The notes below the pieces were generated by a model, which searched no databases, was not told where the DNA came from, and saw only the letters and a program-made list of their open reading frames with translations. Below are positions 43,601 through 64,000 of a DNA stretch of 64,000 nucleotides, in pieces (position 1 is the first letter of the stretch; each line of letters opens with the position of its first letter). The translations under genes and the position numbers were made by a program. Source of the DNA: Scenedesmus sp. ARA3 (taxonomy: Eukaryota; Chlorophyta; Chlorophyceae; Sphaeropleales; Scenedesmaceae); NCBI GenBank assembly GCA_004335835.1, contig RWJK01001390.1:80498-144497 (forward strand), given 5' to 3'.

Positions 43601-46600
43601 TGGTGCTGCTGCTGGTCAAGCTGAGGCTGTGGCTCCGCTGTCGACTCTGCAGTGAACGAGACTCTGCGGTGCTGCTGGTGTTGGGGCTGCGCCGCTTGCT
43701 GCAGCTGCGCTGGCGCCCCGCATTCATCATTGAACGACACCCTCCGCCGTGCATGCTGGTGCTCAGCCACCGCCAATGCCATGCCACTGTGCCCTGCAGC
43801 TGGCAGATGCCTTTCCAGTTCATCCTCTGATTCTGTGTGCCTGAACTGCACTGTATGCTGGCCCTTCATGCCTGTGGCTGGTGTTGCTGGCTTGCTAGAA
43901 GCAGCGCTCCTGCTAGCGGCAGCAGCTTTACTGCTTTGCTTGCTTGCTTCTGCATCTGCATCTGAATCCTCCTGTCCATCACTGCTAAAGATGCTAGCCG
44001 GCTTCAGCCCTGCAGAACAAGAACCAGGTGCAAGCGCAGCACCATTAGCAAGAGTGCTTATGTTGACCTTCGCACAGCAAGCCTTGCTGCTGATGCCACT
44101 GCCCAGTGTTTTGTGCTGGCTGCTGCTTTGCCATTCTTTACCTCTACAGGCACCGGACCCACCCATAAAGAGAACAGCCAGCTGGCACGCTGCAGCAAGT
44201 ACAAATGACATGAAAGAAACTGTGAAAACTAAGCATTTCTCACCTACACCAGGGGTTGCTGCCCGATGGGACTGCTTTGATGCCTGGGGCTTGTGCTCTC
44301 CAGGTGCACAGCCACTGCTGCTGTTGCCGCCATCAACCTCACTGCCCTCTGCTTGATGTCCACTGCTGCTGAAGATGCTGACTGGCTTGCCCAAAGACAC
44401 GCCAGGCGTGGGCGGCCGCTTGGACAGCTTGTGGTGCCAGTGCTGCTGGCTGCCAGTGCTGTCACTCACATCTTCTTCTTCAGCTACATGCTCTGCTTGC
44501 TTCCTGCAAGCATGTTTCTCTGCTGCTGTTTCCTGCACTTCATCAGAATGCCTGCTCTCGCTGACATTGGCAGCACGCCTGGCAGGCAGCGCCGGCTGCT
44601 GCTCAGTGTCGCTGCTGCTGCCAGCACCACAGCTGTGTGGTTCCCCTCCCTCCTGTTCCTTGCACTGCTTGCTGCCATCACTGCTGAAGATGCTGATAGG
44701 TTGGCCCAGGGCACCACCAGGGGTTCCAGGCCGCTTTGACAGCTTCTGCACCCACTGCTGCTTATCATGCTGCTGCTGCTGCTGCTGGTGCCCAGGCAGA
44801 CGCTGCGTACGCAGCTTAGAGCTTGGTGGCGGGTCTGCAGAGTCGCTGAAATGCAGCAGGGCTTGCTTGAAAGTCACCCTGGGGCCCGGCTCCTTGAAAC
44901 GCACGTGTGAGTCACCCAACGCCTCATCCTCAGCTTCATCTGCTGCAGGTGAGCTGCTGCTGGCTGCTTTGCAGGAGCCCTGAGAAGCCTTGATGTGTGT
45001 TTGAGCTGCGCCAGCAGAGCCAGCGTAGCAGCCACTGGCACTGGCTGGCCGCACACTGGTGCTGCTCTTGCTGTTGCTGCTGCTGCAAGCAGTCGCCGGC
45101 CGCATGTTGCTGCTGCTGCCGTCGTCTGTGAAGATGCTGACAGGCTGTCCCAAGCCTGCACCTGGAGTAGGAGGGCGTTTGGACAGCTTGTGGTCCCAAT
45201 GCTGCTGCTGCTCCTGCTGCTTTGAGATCGCTTTGCCCTGGCTGCTCTGCTTCTTGCTGCCATGGCTGCACTGCTGCGCAAGGTGCAGGTTGCTGCCAGC
45301 AGGTGCTGCGGCGTTGCTGACCGCGTGCCCTTGGAAGCGCACAATGTGGCTGCCACTGCTGCTGTCCTCATCATCATCGCATGCTGCATCACTGTTGCTT
45401 GCTGCACCGTGTGGCTGATCTTGGAAGCGAACCACAGAATGTTCCAGGCATGACGCCTCATCCTCATCATCAGCATCATCCACATCTTCACATGCTGCAG
45501 CAGCACTATGCAAGCCAGGGTCACTGAAGATGCTGACTGGCCTGCCAAGAGAGACGCCAGGCGTTGGCGGCCGCTGTGACAGCTTGTGGTGCCAGTGCTG
45601 CTGCTGCTGCTGCTGCTGCTGAGGATGCGCAGCAGCCGGCTGACTGCTGCTGGCTGGCTGCACCTGCTGCCGCTGCTGCTTGGCTGGCTGCCTAGCCTGC
45701 TGCTTGATCTCCTGTGAATCTGCAAACTGCACCACATGCTGGGCATCCTCTTCATTTGACTGTGCTTCAGCAGCTGCAGCAACATCATGCTGCAGGGCAG
45801 CACTGCTGCCACTGCTACCACTGTTGCTGAAGATGCTGACAGGCTTGCCGAGTGAGACGCCAGGCGTAGGTGGGCGCTTGGATAGCTTATGGCCCCACTG
45901 CTTCGTCTTGTGGGAAGTCATATCCTCTGCTGCTGCTGTCGCTGCTTCTTCGTCCTCCTCCTGCTGCTGCAGGTCTTCTGCTGCAGCTGCAGGCTGCCCC
46001 CCGCCACTGCTGCTGAAGATGCTGACCGGCTTGCCCAGAGACACGCCCGGAGTTGGCGGCCGCTTGGACAGCTTGTGGTGCCAGTGCTGCTGGCTGCCAG
46101 TGCCTTCTTCTTCGCCATCGTCAGTGCTGCTTGCGCCCTCCACCTCCGCACTATGCTGGTGGTGGCCCCTGCGCAGCTGCTCTGGCATGGTGCTGCTGCT
46201 GCGGCCCTCTGCCAAATCATCCTCACTGTCATCCCCTTCATCTGCTGGGCGGCTGAACATGCGCACTGACTGCTGAAGGGCAAAGCCTGGCGTAGCTGGC
46301 TTGTGCTTGCCGGCGTGCCTCCTGGTGGGAAACGTGGCTGCTGCTCCTCCTGCTGCTGCCGCCGCTGTGGTAACAGCTTCGTCATCGTCCCAGGGCTTCG
46401 GCACCGCTGGGCTTCCTGAACCAGATCCAGATCCGTGTGAGCTGTGAGGGTGCTGCAAGTCCTGCTGCTGCAGCAGCAGCCCTGTTGGTGCTCCATGCAC
46501 ACAAGCACCCTGTGCACTCATTGTCCCATTTGCCGCAGCATAAGCAGGTTCACTGCTGCTGGCTTCACTGGTGTTGCTTTCGTCGTCACTGCTACTGCTG

Positions 46601-48269
46601 CTGCTGCTGTGGGACGGCTGGCTCACATCAATGGACAAGGACATACGCAGAGAAGCTTTGCGTGAGCTTGGGCTTGATGATGTGCCTGAGTTGCTGCCGT
46701 TGGTGCTGCTGCCAGGCCCAGCTGCCTGTGCTGCCTGGCCGGGCGGCACTGCAGCACCAGCCACTGCATTGCACTGTGGGTTGCTGCTTACCAATGCTGA
46801 CGCACGCTGCTGCTGCTGCAGCTGCTCTCCTTCCTCTGTTGATGATGAACTGGCCCCCGTAGCAGGACTGGTAGCAGGGTGTGCTGCTGCTGCTGCTGCC
46901 GCTGCTGGCATTGCCCCATTCATGCTGTTGCGGGCAGCGCTGCCGCTACTAGCGGCTGCGGCAGCCGTAACTGCTGCGGCCGCTGCAGCCGCTTTGGCTG
47001 CAGCCTGCTCAGCGGCAGCTGCCTGGTGCGCCACAAGCTTGTGTGTCAGCTCATCAGCTGCAAGCCCCTGGAACTTGCTGCTACGTGGTGCAGTGGCACA
47101 AGCTTGCTGGTGATGCTGCTGCTCTTGCTCTGGTGGGACTGCTGCTGCAACTGAAGACCTGGGGCCAAGGATGGTGATGACTGCTTGCTCAGCGCGCCCT
47201 GCTGCTGCTGCTGCACCCTGCAGCATCGAGCAAGCAGGGATGCTGGCCCCAAGCGGCAGGGGTTCTTCAAGGCACTGCTGCTCCTGCAGGAAGGGTTGCT
47301 GGGGTGCAGCAGCTAGGCTGTCCAGCGCTGCCCTGATGCGCTCCATAGTTGCATTTGAGATCCTGCCCTTCTCATCGCGCTCGATTTGTGTCAGGGCTCT
47401 GACAAGGGCGGGGCTCTGTGCTATCAGCTGCTGCATGGCTTGTAGGCTGGGCAGTGCTGCTGGATTGCCTGCGATGTAGCACACATGGCCGGACCAGCAC
47501 ACTCACAACTTTAGTGCGCTGCAATTGTACAAGTTTGTGATGGAGGCATGTGCCATGGTTATGTTTGTGCCAAGTTCAGCTCGCTGCGTGGTCACAGCTG
47601 GCATGGCACCGCTGTTGAGTGCAGTGTGTGCTGCTGCCTGTTGTCATGTCCTGCAAGGCACGTATCAGCACTGCATAGCAAGTTGCGCGCATGCAAGACG
47701 TAGACAGGCCATAGAAGTTATCACCCACCGCCCCTGCTTGCTGGTGACCAAATGCCAGGGCCAGCAGAGCTGCTGGGGCTGGGGTGGCCGCTGCGCTGCT
47801 CTCCAGACACGTGCCCGGGGCTGCTGGGCTCCTTGCGGATAGTGAATCGGCCTTTCTTGAACTGTATGGAAGCTGCTTCTCCTGCAAGTGCGCTGCCATC
47901 CGACACGGCCCTTGTCAACTGGCCTGGTGCGTTGCTGGGTGATGATGCTGCTGCAGGTGCTGTGCCGTGCTGCATGCTTGCTGCCGTCCTGGCTGCTCCT
48001 GGGGACATCCACCAGAAACCTGCCTGTTTCTCGGGCGTCCTGCAAACAGTCGCAAGAGAGCGTCAGGTGGCAGGACATATGTGCCTGGCCTCAGCCAGGT
48101 GGGAACAGTCACAGCTGCTGGTGCGTTGGAGGGTCAGACTTTGCATCATCAGGTTGTCTAATGAAGAAGACTCTGCCTTGGCTCACCTTTCTTCCTTAGG
48201 ACATGGAACAGTCCCTCGAAACTTGGCAATATGCTCGGCAATGGTTGACTTCCTGCTGCCCTCCTCCAT
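40621..48269 (-). CDS. 2,335-residue disordered protein with ~14 TPG...IF repeats
   Basis: Four minus-strand exons, 48269..48187, 48039..47729, 47468..44244 and 44009..40621, close in phase. The start is MEEGSRKSTIAEHIAKFRGT, then PKEERTPEKQAGFWWMSPG and IQFKKGRFTIRKEP; the last third of the gene encodes a Ser-rich tail. Between them about 14 units share TPGxxLGxPxxIF followed by acidic or Ser residues. Type A is KLSKRPPTPGVSLGKPVSIF (near 46050, 45865, 45565, 45150, 44715, 44390). Type B is KHATTPGAGLGRPFNIF (near 43065, 42830, 42600, 42330, 42065, 41840), mostly preceded by ALLxHNPxLxLExQQQ. Three RRVSFN/T-x-E motifs lie between. All else is Ser/Gln/Ala low complexity. I do not recognise a family. 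The TP and RRVS motifs look like phosphorylation or docking sites, so a scaffold role is a guess. Intron 44243..44010 is a multiple of three and open. Confidence 0.75.
44010..44243 (-). other. In-frame, stop-free 234-bp intron splitting one TPG...IF repeat
   Basis: Donor GTAG|GTGAGA and acceptor TTCTGCAG|GG are good. Splicing restores repeat 8 as TPGVGLKPASIF. If retained, the intron adds 78 residues without a stop, including the hydrophobic stretch VSFMSFVLAAACQLAVLFM, a potential membrane helix. Confidence 0.75.
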
Positions 48270-48838
48270 CCTGAGGAGCCTGCTGCTTTGCTGGGGACGG
48301 AGCACGCAGCTGCAGCAGCTAGGCGCTTAGCATTCAGTGACTGGCAGCACTTACACTAACTCACGTGACGAAAGTCGTGTCTGAGCGGCGGAAGCGGGAC
48401 GAATGTACGCAAATGAAGGCGTGAGCAAGAAAAGCACTACATGTTCCCGCCCAATACACAAGTGTGCTAACTACATGTGTTTCAAATGCGAACACAACTG
48501 CACGTACGTTGTACGCCCTATAAACCTTTCACCTAGACAGCACAAGACCTAACCTGCTGGTGGCAAGTGTGTGGCACCTGACGTCTCTTGTTGCGCACGA
48601 AATCGGCAACGTCGTCGCGCACATATCGTCTTTGAATGAAGATTGGCAAGGTTTTCCATACCTGTTGGCTTTTCATCTTTGACCTACACCTATCGGTTTC
48701 GTCACCAGCATCACTCGATCTCAGGCACACGCCTCGCTGTACCTGTGCTGCACATGTGAAGACCTGTGTTAGGTTCAGAAGCGGTTTGAGCAGGGCTGCT
48801 GGCCGGTTGCGACTCCAGCACAACAGTGCAGCAGGAGC
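48270..48838. promoter_or_regulatory. Shared upstream region of the repeat protein (-) and CSB (+) genes
   Basis: 570 bp between divergent starts. CACGTGACG near 48363 is an ACGT-core (G-box-like) element. No gene is supported; a minus-strand open frame at 48533..48823 has no recognisable features. Confidence 0.45.
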
Positions 48839-58400
<9,562 letters not shown>

Positions 58401-59354
58401 CAGGGCACTCTCAGCAGTTCATGTGTTGGGTTTAGCTGGCAGCCTTCTTTATGTGCACTGTGCCATCTGTACGTGCATTCTAGTTTATCACTGCAGGCCT
58501 TGGAATCTCCTGTTTGTTCTGCATGTGATGAGCTGTGGCCAGCCTGTGCTGTGCTGATGGCTGGGTCATGCTGTCGCACTTGCTGAAACATGCAAGTGCG
58601 CCATGTCCATCTTTCACGTGCAGAGAGATGCAGTATGCCTGCTTGTCAATCAGTGGTTACTGCCCGTGCCTGCTAGACGCCAGGCAGGATTGTCTGTGGT
58701 GATGCTTTGAGTCAGCTTCAGCGCAGGCCTTTGAAGAGGCCCTGCTTCCATTTGAACACCTATTGTTGTGCACTAGCAGTGAGATGCGCTGTGCACTTTA
58801 GAACGGGCGAGTTGGACGTTGTGGTCTGGGAGCTCACACCGTGCCAGTTTGGGTGCACCCCGAAAAGTCCCCAATAGGTTTGAACTCGCTGGACTATCAG
58901 GTGGTAGCTTGCCCTCCCCTGCAACATGACGTCGGAAGTCAACTACTCCTTTCTGGTTGCTGTGCAAGGACTGGTGATGTCTGCAACATGATGCGCCTGG
59001 CAAACTGCCAGTCAGCTGGGTTTCAGGGTACCAGGCAGTCATGCTGCGTCACCGGTAAACAATGTCAAATCTTAACCTTGGTGTTCGCCACCGTCAGCGC
59101 TAGCAAACAGATTTAGCAGGCAGCTCGTGGCCTTCAGGCAGCGCTTTGCCGAAAACACAGCTTCACCTTGGACACGAGCACCTCGAGCCTTGCGGCTCCT
59201 AGGACAGCTGTTCGCATGTGATATCGTTTAATAACAAGATATATCATCTCCTGTCTCGCCTTGGTGCCTTGTTGACAACGATCTCGACGTGCAGCAGCAA
59301 CAACAGCAAATAGTCTATACATCACATGCGAAAAACCAACTACACTGTGTCCTG
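58401..59354. other. Spacer between CSB and MYND-finger genes
   Basis: 3' UTR of the CSB gene and promoter of the next gene. An AT-richer patch (59220..59250, ATATCGTTTAATAACAAG) lies about 120 bp before the next ATG and could hold promoter elements. No gene is supported. Confidence 0.45.
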
Positions 59355-61047
59355 ATGCGGCCTGCTCAGCGTGCAAAGAAAGCAGAGGATGCAGCAAGCA
59401 ATTTGAGCAGCCTGGTGGCCAGGCCCCAAGTGGTGCAGCTGCTGCAGCGGCCTTTGGCTGGTGAACCAACAGCAACACAGCAGGCAGTGCTAGCCAGCTG
59501 CAGCAGCGGTCTGCACCAGCTGACCTTAACCCTGCCCACAACCCCAAAGAACGACTCTGAAAGAGCAGCATTAGTTCAGCTGCTGAGAGGCGTGTTGCGC
59601 CGCCAGCCAGTCCACAGTGTTGGTCTGCTGCTAGTGTGGCTGCAGCAGCAGCCCCAGCAGCTGGCTGCAGCGCTGCAGAGCGCTCATGGTGACAAGCTGC
59701 AGCCTGGCACCATACAAGGCGCTTGGCTTTTTGGCATGCAAATGGTGAAAAGCCTTGCTGGGCTGGTGGCGCTTTGCTGCGTGGACATGGGCAGCAGCAG
59801 CCCAGCAACTGCCGCTGGACTTGCGCTCAACCTGAGACAACAGCTGCTGCAGTCAGGTGAGCGCGCATGCTGCTGCGGGGTTCTGCCAGAGCATTGCCCT
59901 TATGTGCTTGGCCAGTATAATTGTTCAGGTTTGTGTATACAGTTCAAAGGCTGCGCATGCCATGGTTGGTGCGGCGTGGGACACAACAGGCATTGGGTGA
60001 TTTGCATGGTGGGGGCACAATTTGGCATGCAGTAAGCCGCTTATGTGGCTTATCTCACGGTCCCCTCTGGCAGCGTCATGCCTCTCTTCAATATACTTGA
60101 CCGTCCCATATAGCCTCACACGTGCACCAGCGTAAGGGACTTCAGCACTGACAAGCAACTATGTTTGCTGCTGCTGCTGCTGCTGCTGCTTCGTGTGCAG
60201 GTATGCTGACCAGCTGGGCAGAGCTCATGCAGCTGCTGCTGCAGCAGCGGCAGCGGCAAATGTCAGCCGGACGTACGGTTGACTGCCAGGCATTGCAGAG
60301 CATCTTTAGCATCGTGCGCGTGCTGCCTAACATGTGGATGGTGGCAATGCTTCACGTGCCCTCAGAGGCGCCTAGTATGGCGCAAGCGGCACTGCCGCTA
60401 CTGCAGCAGCTGCAGGGATACGGCAGGCAAATCTCTCCAGGTGCAGCAGCAGCGTCAGCAGGCAGCAGCTGTGATGGTTTGTGGGTGGAGTACAACCACA
60501 TGCAGCTGGAGTATGGAGGCTTCATCCACCAGCTTTGATGTCTGATTGGACAAGGGCAGCTAGATACAGGAGCAGCAGCTGAGCCTGTCAGGTGTTTGCT
60601 GCGCAAACCTGCAGTGGTGCAGTTGCTGCTGCGGCTGCTGACAGTCTACACCGTGCTGCTGCGCCAGCAGCACAGTGAGCAGCAGCAGCAGCTGCAGCTG
60701 GGGCAGAACAGCAAGCAGCAGCTGCGTGCAGACCTGCTGCCTATCCCCGCCTTTCACCCGCCTTTCACCAGTATCCTGACATGCTGCAGCTGCTGCCAGG
60801 TGGCCAGGCCTACCTGGATATACTCAGCACGGAAGCAGCAGCTGAATTTGTTGATGGTGTGTCCATCGCACGGCGGCGTTTTGCAGATAAGGTCAAGAAC
60901 TGCGCAATTGCGCTGCAGGCCACTGCGTATGTTTGTTACATGCAGCAGCAGGGCAGCTTGGCAGTAGACGATAGCGATCCTGTGCTGTCAGCAGCTGCCG
61001 TGCGGCTGGTGCTAGGGCTGCAGCTTTTGGCTGCGGGTGCAGCGCAA

Positions 61048-61108
<61 letters not shown>

Positions 61109-62184
61109 GACTGGAGGGCAAGCCATATGCCGTGCTGCTCTCCAGCACTACTTCACTGCTGCACATGCAGTTGAAAGCGCGCATGCAAGCTGGCGCTAGC
61201 TGCCTGCCACCTGAGCTGCTGCAGCAGGCTGGGCTGCAGCTGCTGCAGGCGCTGGCAGCACCACTGCAGCAGCTGCAGTTGAGTGCACGCAATGATGCAC
61301 TCAGGGCTGGTGCAAGGAATCCCGCCGCGCTGCGTGAGCAGCTGCTGGCACTGCATGCTGCTGCGCCTGGGCTGACTGTGTTTGAGCTGGAGCTGGCGGC
61401 GCCTGGCGGTGAGTTGCAGCTGCTAGACGTCCTGACTGTTTTGTGGCAGATACTATCTTAGTATCTTAGTAAGGCGGCTATCGCTGGTTTGCTAGCTAGC
61501 TGCCAGCGCTGCTATATGCATTGTGTGGCGCTTTGCCTGGCTGCTTGTACATGCTGTGAGGTGTTCCACTGTTCCCTTAGACAATGCAGCTGCTGGCATG
61601 GCTGTTTCCTTGCATGAAGCTAATTGCAGCAGAGAAAAACTAAGGGGGAACTTTCATATTGGAGGGCTCATCAACAAGCTGCACCTGCAACTGCTCTGCC
61701 TATGCGCGGCTGTGACGCAGGGCTGGACACATCACCAATGTTAAGCCTGGCAGCAGCGCACCCTGATGAGGCCTTAACAGCCCTCGTCGACTGCTACCTG
61801 CGCTCACCAGTGCTGCAGGCAGCAGACATGCTTGCAGCAACTCAGGTGATAGCACATGCAGCATATGCAGTGCTGGGAACTGCTGCTAACCCAGCGGGAG
61901 CGCTGGCCAACACAGCAGCAGTGGCAGGCCTAGCCTCCGCTGTCACCAGCTTTGCCAAGAGGGCAGTGAAGCTAACCAGCCTGGCAGTACAGCTGCAGGG
62001 CCAGCCAGGTGCAGCAGAGTCTGCTAACCCAATGTCAGTGCAGGGCAAGGATAAAGCAGCCGTTGAGGTCGCAGCAGCTGTGTACTTTCCTAGTGCTCTG
62101 CTCTGGATCACCCCTGTGTTCAAACATAGCGTAGCACACAGTCTCTTCTATGCGTCGCAGCGTTGCAGTGTCAATCGTGCTGCA

Positions 62185-62272
<88 letters not shown>

Positions 62273-62696
62273 AGGCTGCCGCAAGCATTGTGCTGCTGTC
62301 CGTGATTGCTGCTCGCAGCCTGGTGCAGCTGGCAGATGCAATGCAGGCAGTGGGGCCGCAGCAACTGTTCAGGTGCATCGTAACTGAGCCTGCCTTTGTA
62401 AGCAGGTGGAATCCAGAAACCAATGGGTCTGTGATGACGGTGCCTCTACCCAGCGGCAGCAGCAACAGCAGCAGTGAAGAGTACACTGAGCCCCAGTGGC
62501 ATGTTTGGCAGACACACATGCTGCAGGCCATGCTGCATGTGCTGCATGCTGTCACGCTCATTGGCGCCGAGCCTGCCGCCGAGCCAGCAGCAGCAGCCGA
62601 AGCAGAATCAGCTAGGAGTGCAAACGCCACAACACCAGCAGCAGTAGCAGGACCAGAAGCTTCTTCTGCTGGTAGTGCCAGTGCAGCTAGCAGCAG

Positions 62697-62728
<32 letters not shown>

Positions 62729-63204
62729 CGCCTGACCAACCCAGCAGTGCCCAGCAGGTTGAGTGGGGCTACCTGCTGCAGCTGCGACAGTGCAGCCAGC
62801 ACTGCGCAGCAGCAGTGGCTGCATTCGAAGCCAATCGGCCTGGCGAGCGTGATGATGTGCAGGGCTGGGTCCTTGAAGGGGAAATCAGCAGCGAAGAGGT
62901 CAAGCACCACATCACGCAGCGATACACATACGTTCTGGAGCTGTGCAGGACATTAGCAGCTGCTGCACCGCTGCCGCTGGTGTGCAACAACCCTGGCTGC
63001 CAGAGCCTGGCTCGAGTGAGCGAGGCAGCGGCTGCCAGCAAGTGCTGCACCCGCTGCATGTGCCGCTACTGCAGCGCTGCCTGCCAGTTGGCTGACTGGG
63101 TGCGGCACAAGCATGCTTGCAAAGGCATGGCTGCTGCTGGCCTGCACATGAGGCTGCTTACTTATCCTTTGCTTGGTCTGCTGGAGGGACTTGTTGGGTG
63201 CTAG
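59355..63204 (+). CDS. MYND-type zinc-finger protein with poly-Gln and poly-Ser tracts
   Basis: Five exons, 59355..59856, 60201..60480, 60592..60674, 60800..61408 and 61721..63204, close in phase to about 985 residues. Most of the protein is a helical, Leu/Ala/Gln-rich region without recognised domains. A run of 19 CAG-coded residues lies near residue 375 and 28 AGC-coded serines near residue 645. Near the C-terminus VCNNPGCQSLARV, then CCTRCMCRYCSAACQ and DWVRHKHACK give the C-C, C-C, C-C, H-C ligand order of a MYND finger. MYND fingers bind proline-rich peptides and are found in methyltransferases and co-repressors, but no SET domain is present. Many green algae have large families of such proteins of unknown function. 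The small exons 2-4 are the least certain part. A TGTAA follows at 63499. Confidence 0.75.
61051..61107 (+). repeat. (CAG)19 tract coding poly-Gln
   Basis: Nineteen CAG codons in exon 4 of the MYND gene. Confidence 0.95.
62188..62271 (+). repeat. (AGC)28 tract coding poly-Ser
   Basis: Twenty-eight uninterrupted AGC codons in exon 5 of the MYND gene, the longest pure trinucleotide run in the window. Confidence 0.95.
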
Positions 63205-63288
63205 GCAGCAACTGGGCGGTTGTTTTGCCGACTGCATCTGTTGTCAACAGCGTCTTTGTGCTTCAAGGTGGTCACTCAAAATGGACTT

Positions 63289-63490
63289 GTTGTGGGTGAG
63301 CAGCTGCTGGCGCCAGTGCAGCCGCAGCAGCAGCGCCAGCTGGGCAGCAGTCTTGGTGGCGGCAGCAAGGTTCGGAAGTTTGGCCGGCAGCAGCAGCAGC
63401 AGCAGCAGCAGGCCAAGGACACCTCAGTGTTGCGAGCTGCAGATGGTGCAGGCAACGGCAGTATCGCTGCGCAGTATGGTGCCGTTGCTG
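63289..63490 (+). repeat. Stray copy of ~200 bp of CSB exon 15 coding sequence
   Basis: Matches 56984..57180 in the same orientation: VVGEQLLAPV, RQLGSSLGGGSKVRKFGRQQ and GNGSIAAQYG are all readable. It has small substitutions and a longer CAG run. It lies in the 3' flank of the MYND gene, 6.3 kb from its source. Confidence 0.92.
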
Positions 63491-63498
63491 AATGTATA

Positions 63499-63503
63499 TG
63501 TAA
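63499..63503 (+). terminator. TGTAA poly(A)-type signal after the MYND gene
   Basis: TGTAA about 295 bp after the stop and just beyond the stray CSB copy, which would therefore lie in the MYND 3' UTR. Confidence 0.35.
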
Positions 63504-64000
63504 ACCATTCGTTGAGGTGCCAGCAGCTGCTGCAGGCAGTACTGGCTGCTGCTCATGCATGCAGAGCATGCCAGACATCAGGCAGGGACGTGTCTGCTGC
63601 TGCTCCAAAGCAGCACAGTCGTAAGTGTCGGGTATGGCCCCACTCGCCCATGAAAAAGCTGTTCCGTATCCGACAATATTTGTTCGATGCAAATGAGCTC
63701 AAGCGGGCTCGGCTTCGACACGCTGGCCTGGAAGGTCAAGCGTCCACAGCTTGGGGTNATATTCAACTTCCAGGTCGAGTAGCGGCTTTTGCATCAATTC
63801 TATTTTACAAGCAATTCCTGAAGTACATAAATATCGTACGAAAATTGTCGGGCTGCGCGGACACTCACACCGAAACTGCAGTAAACGCAGTGTCACCAGC
63901 AGCAGTGACCCGGGTGTCTGGCACCGCCTGCTGCAGCCTGGCACACAGGGCTCGGCTATAATCCACTATTGGTGCCACAGAGAAGCCATCTGTGCACCAG
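63504..64000. other. Right end: AT-richer sequence with one unresolved base
   Basis: Composition changes from about 63630. An open frame beginning MKKLFRIRQYLFDANELKRA at 63652 and an antisense one are both plausible, and neither has a recognised family. The N at 63758 marks an ambiguous call. Nothing can be assigned. Confidence 0.4.

Noticed and set aside
48533..48823. 96-codon minus-strand frame between the repeat-protein and CSB genes
   Set aside because: No recognisable domain; it lies wholly in the shared upstream region and lacks splice or start context.

Overview
The window is nuclear DNA of a eukaryotic green alga, most likely a chlorophycean of the Scenedesmus/Tetradesmus type. The evidence is intron-rich genes with GT-AG introns (commonly a GTGAGN donor and a CTGCAG-type acceptor), strong CAG/CTG trinucleotide richness giving Gln, Ser and Ala runs, TGTAA poly(A)-type signals after several stops, a thylakoid-lumen PsbP-domain protein, and plant-type gene families. 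The exact species is inference. All gene models were spliced by hand from reading frame, splice consensus and recalled family motifs. Internal phases close for every full model except exon 2 of the CSB gene; no transcript or database check was possible.

Layout, left to right: the 3'-truncated end of a CSC1/OSCA-like channel gene (-); an RS-domain plus RRM RNA-binding protein (+); a 16-exon OBL1-like class 3 lipase (+); a small secreted cysteine-rich protein (+) and, 4.3 kb further on, its decayed tandem paralogue (+); a GNB1L/ASA1-like WD40 protein (-) head to head with a Tat-type lumenal PsbP-domain protein (+); an LRR gene with broken frames (-); a SUV3-type RNA helicase (-) head to head with an MPDU1-like PQ-loop protein (+); a 2,335-residue disordered protein carrying about 14 copies of a TPG...IF repeat (-) head to head with a CSB/ERCC6-type SNF2 protein (+); a 985-residue MYND-finger protein (+); and a ragged right end with a stray copy of CSB coding sequence and one N.

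Most genes are unrelated housekeeping functions: RNA binding, lipid breakdown, PIKK/ASTRA assembly, photosystem accessory, organellar RNA turnover, N-glycan precursor use and transcription-coupled repair. They are mostly arranged as divergent pairs sharing 0.4-1.1 kb upstream regions. I see no operon-like logic.

The most unusual signal is structural. In at least five genes the introns carry tandem 'echo' copies of the adjoining exon edge: an acceptor plus the first 12-90 bp of exon, or the last 30-70 bp of exon plus its donor. Spacing is mostly 98-140 bp. Nearly all are centred on CAG|GT, so every copy is a potential splice site. The CSB gene has five such decoys before one real exon. A pair of paralogues in this window lets one duplication be polarised in time.
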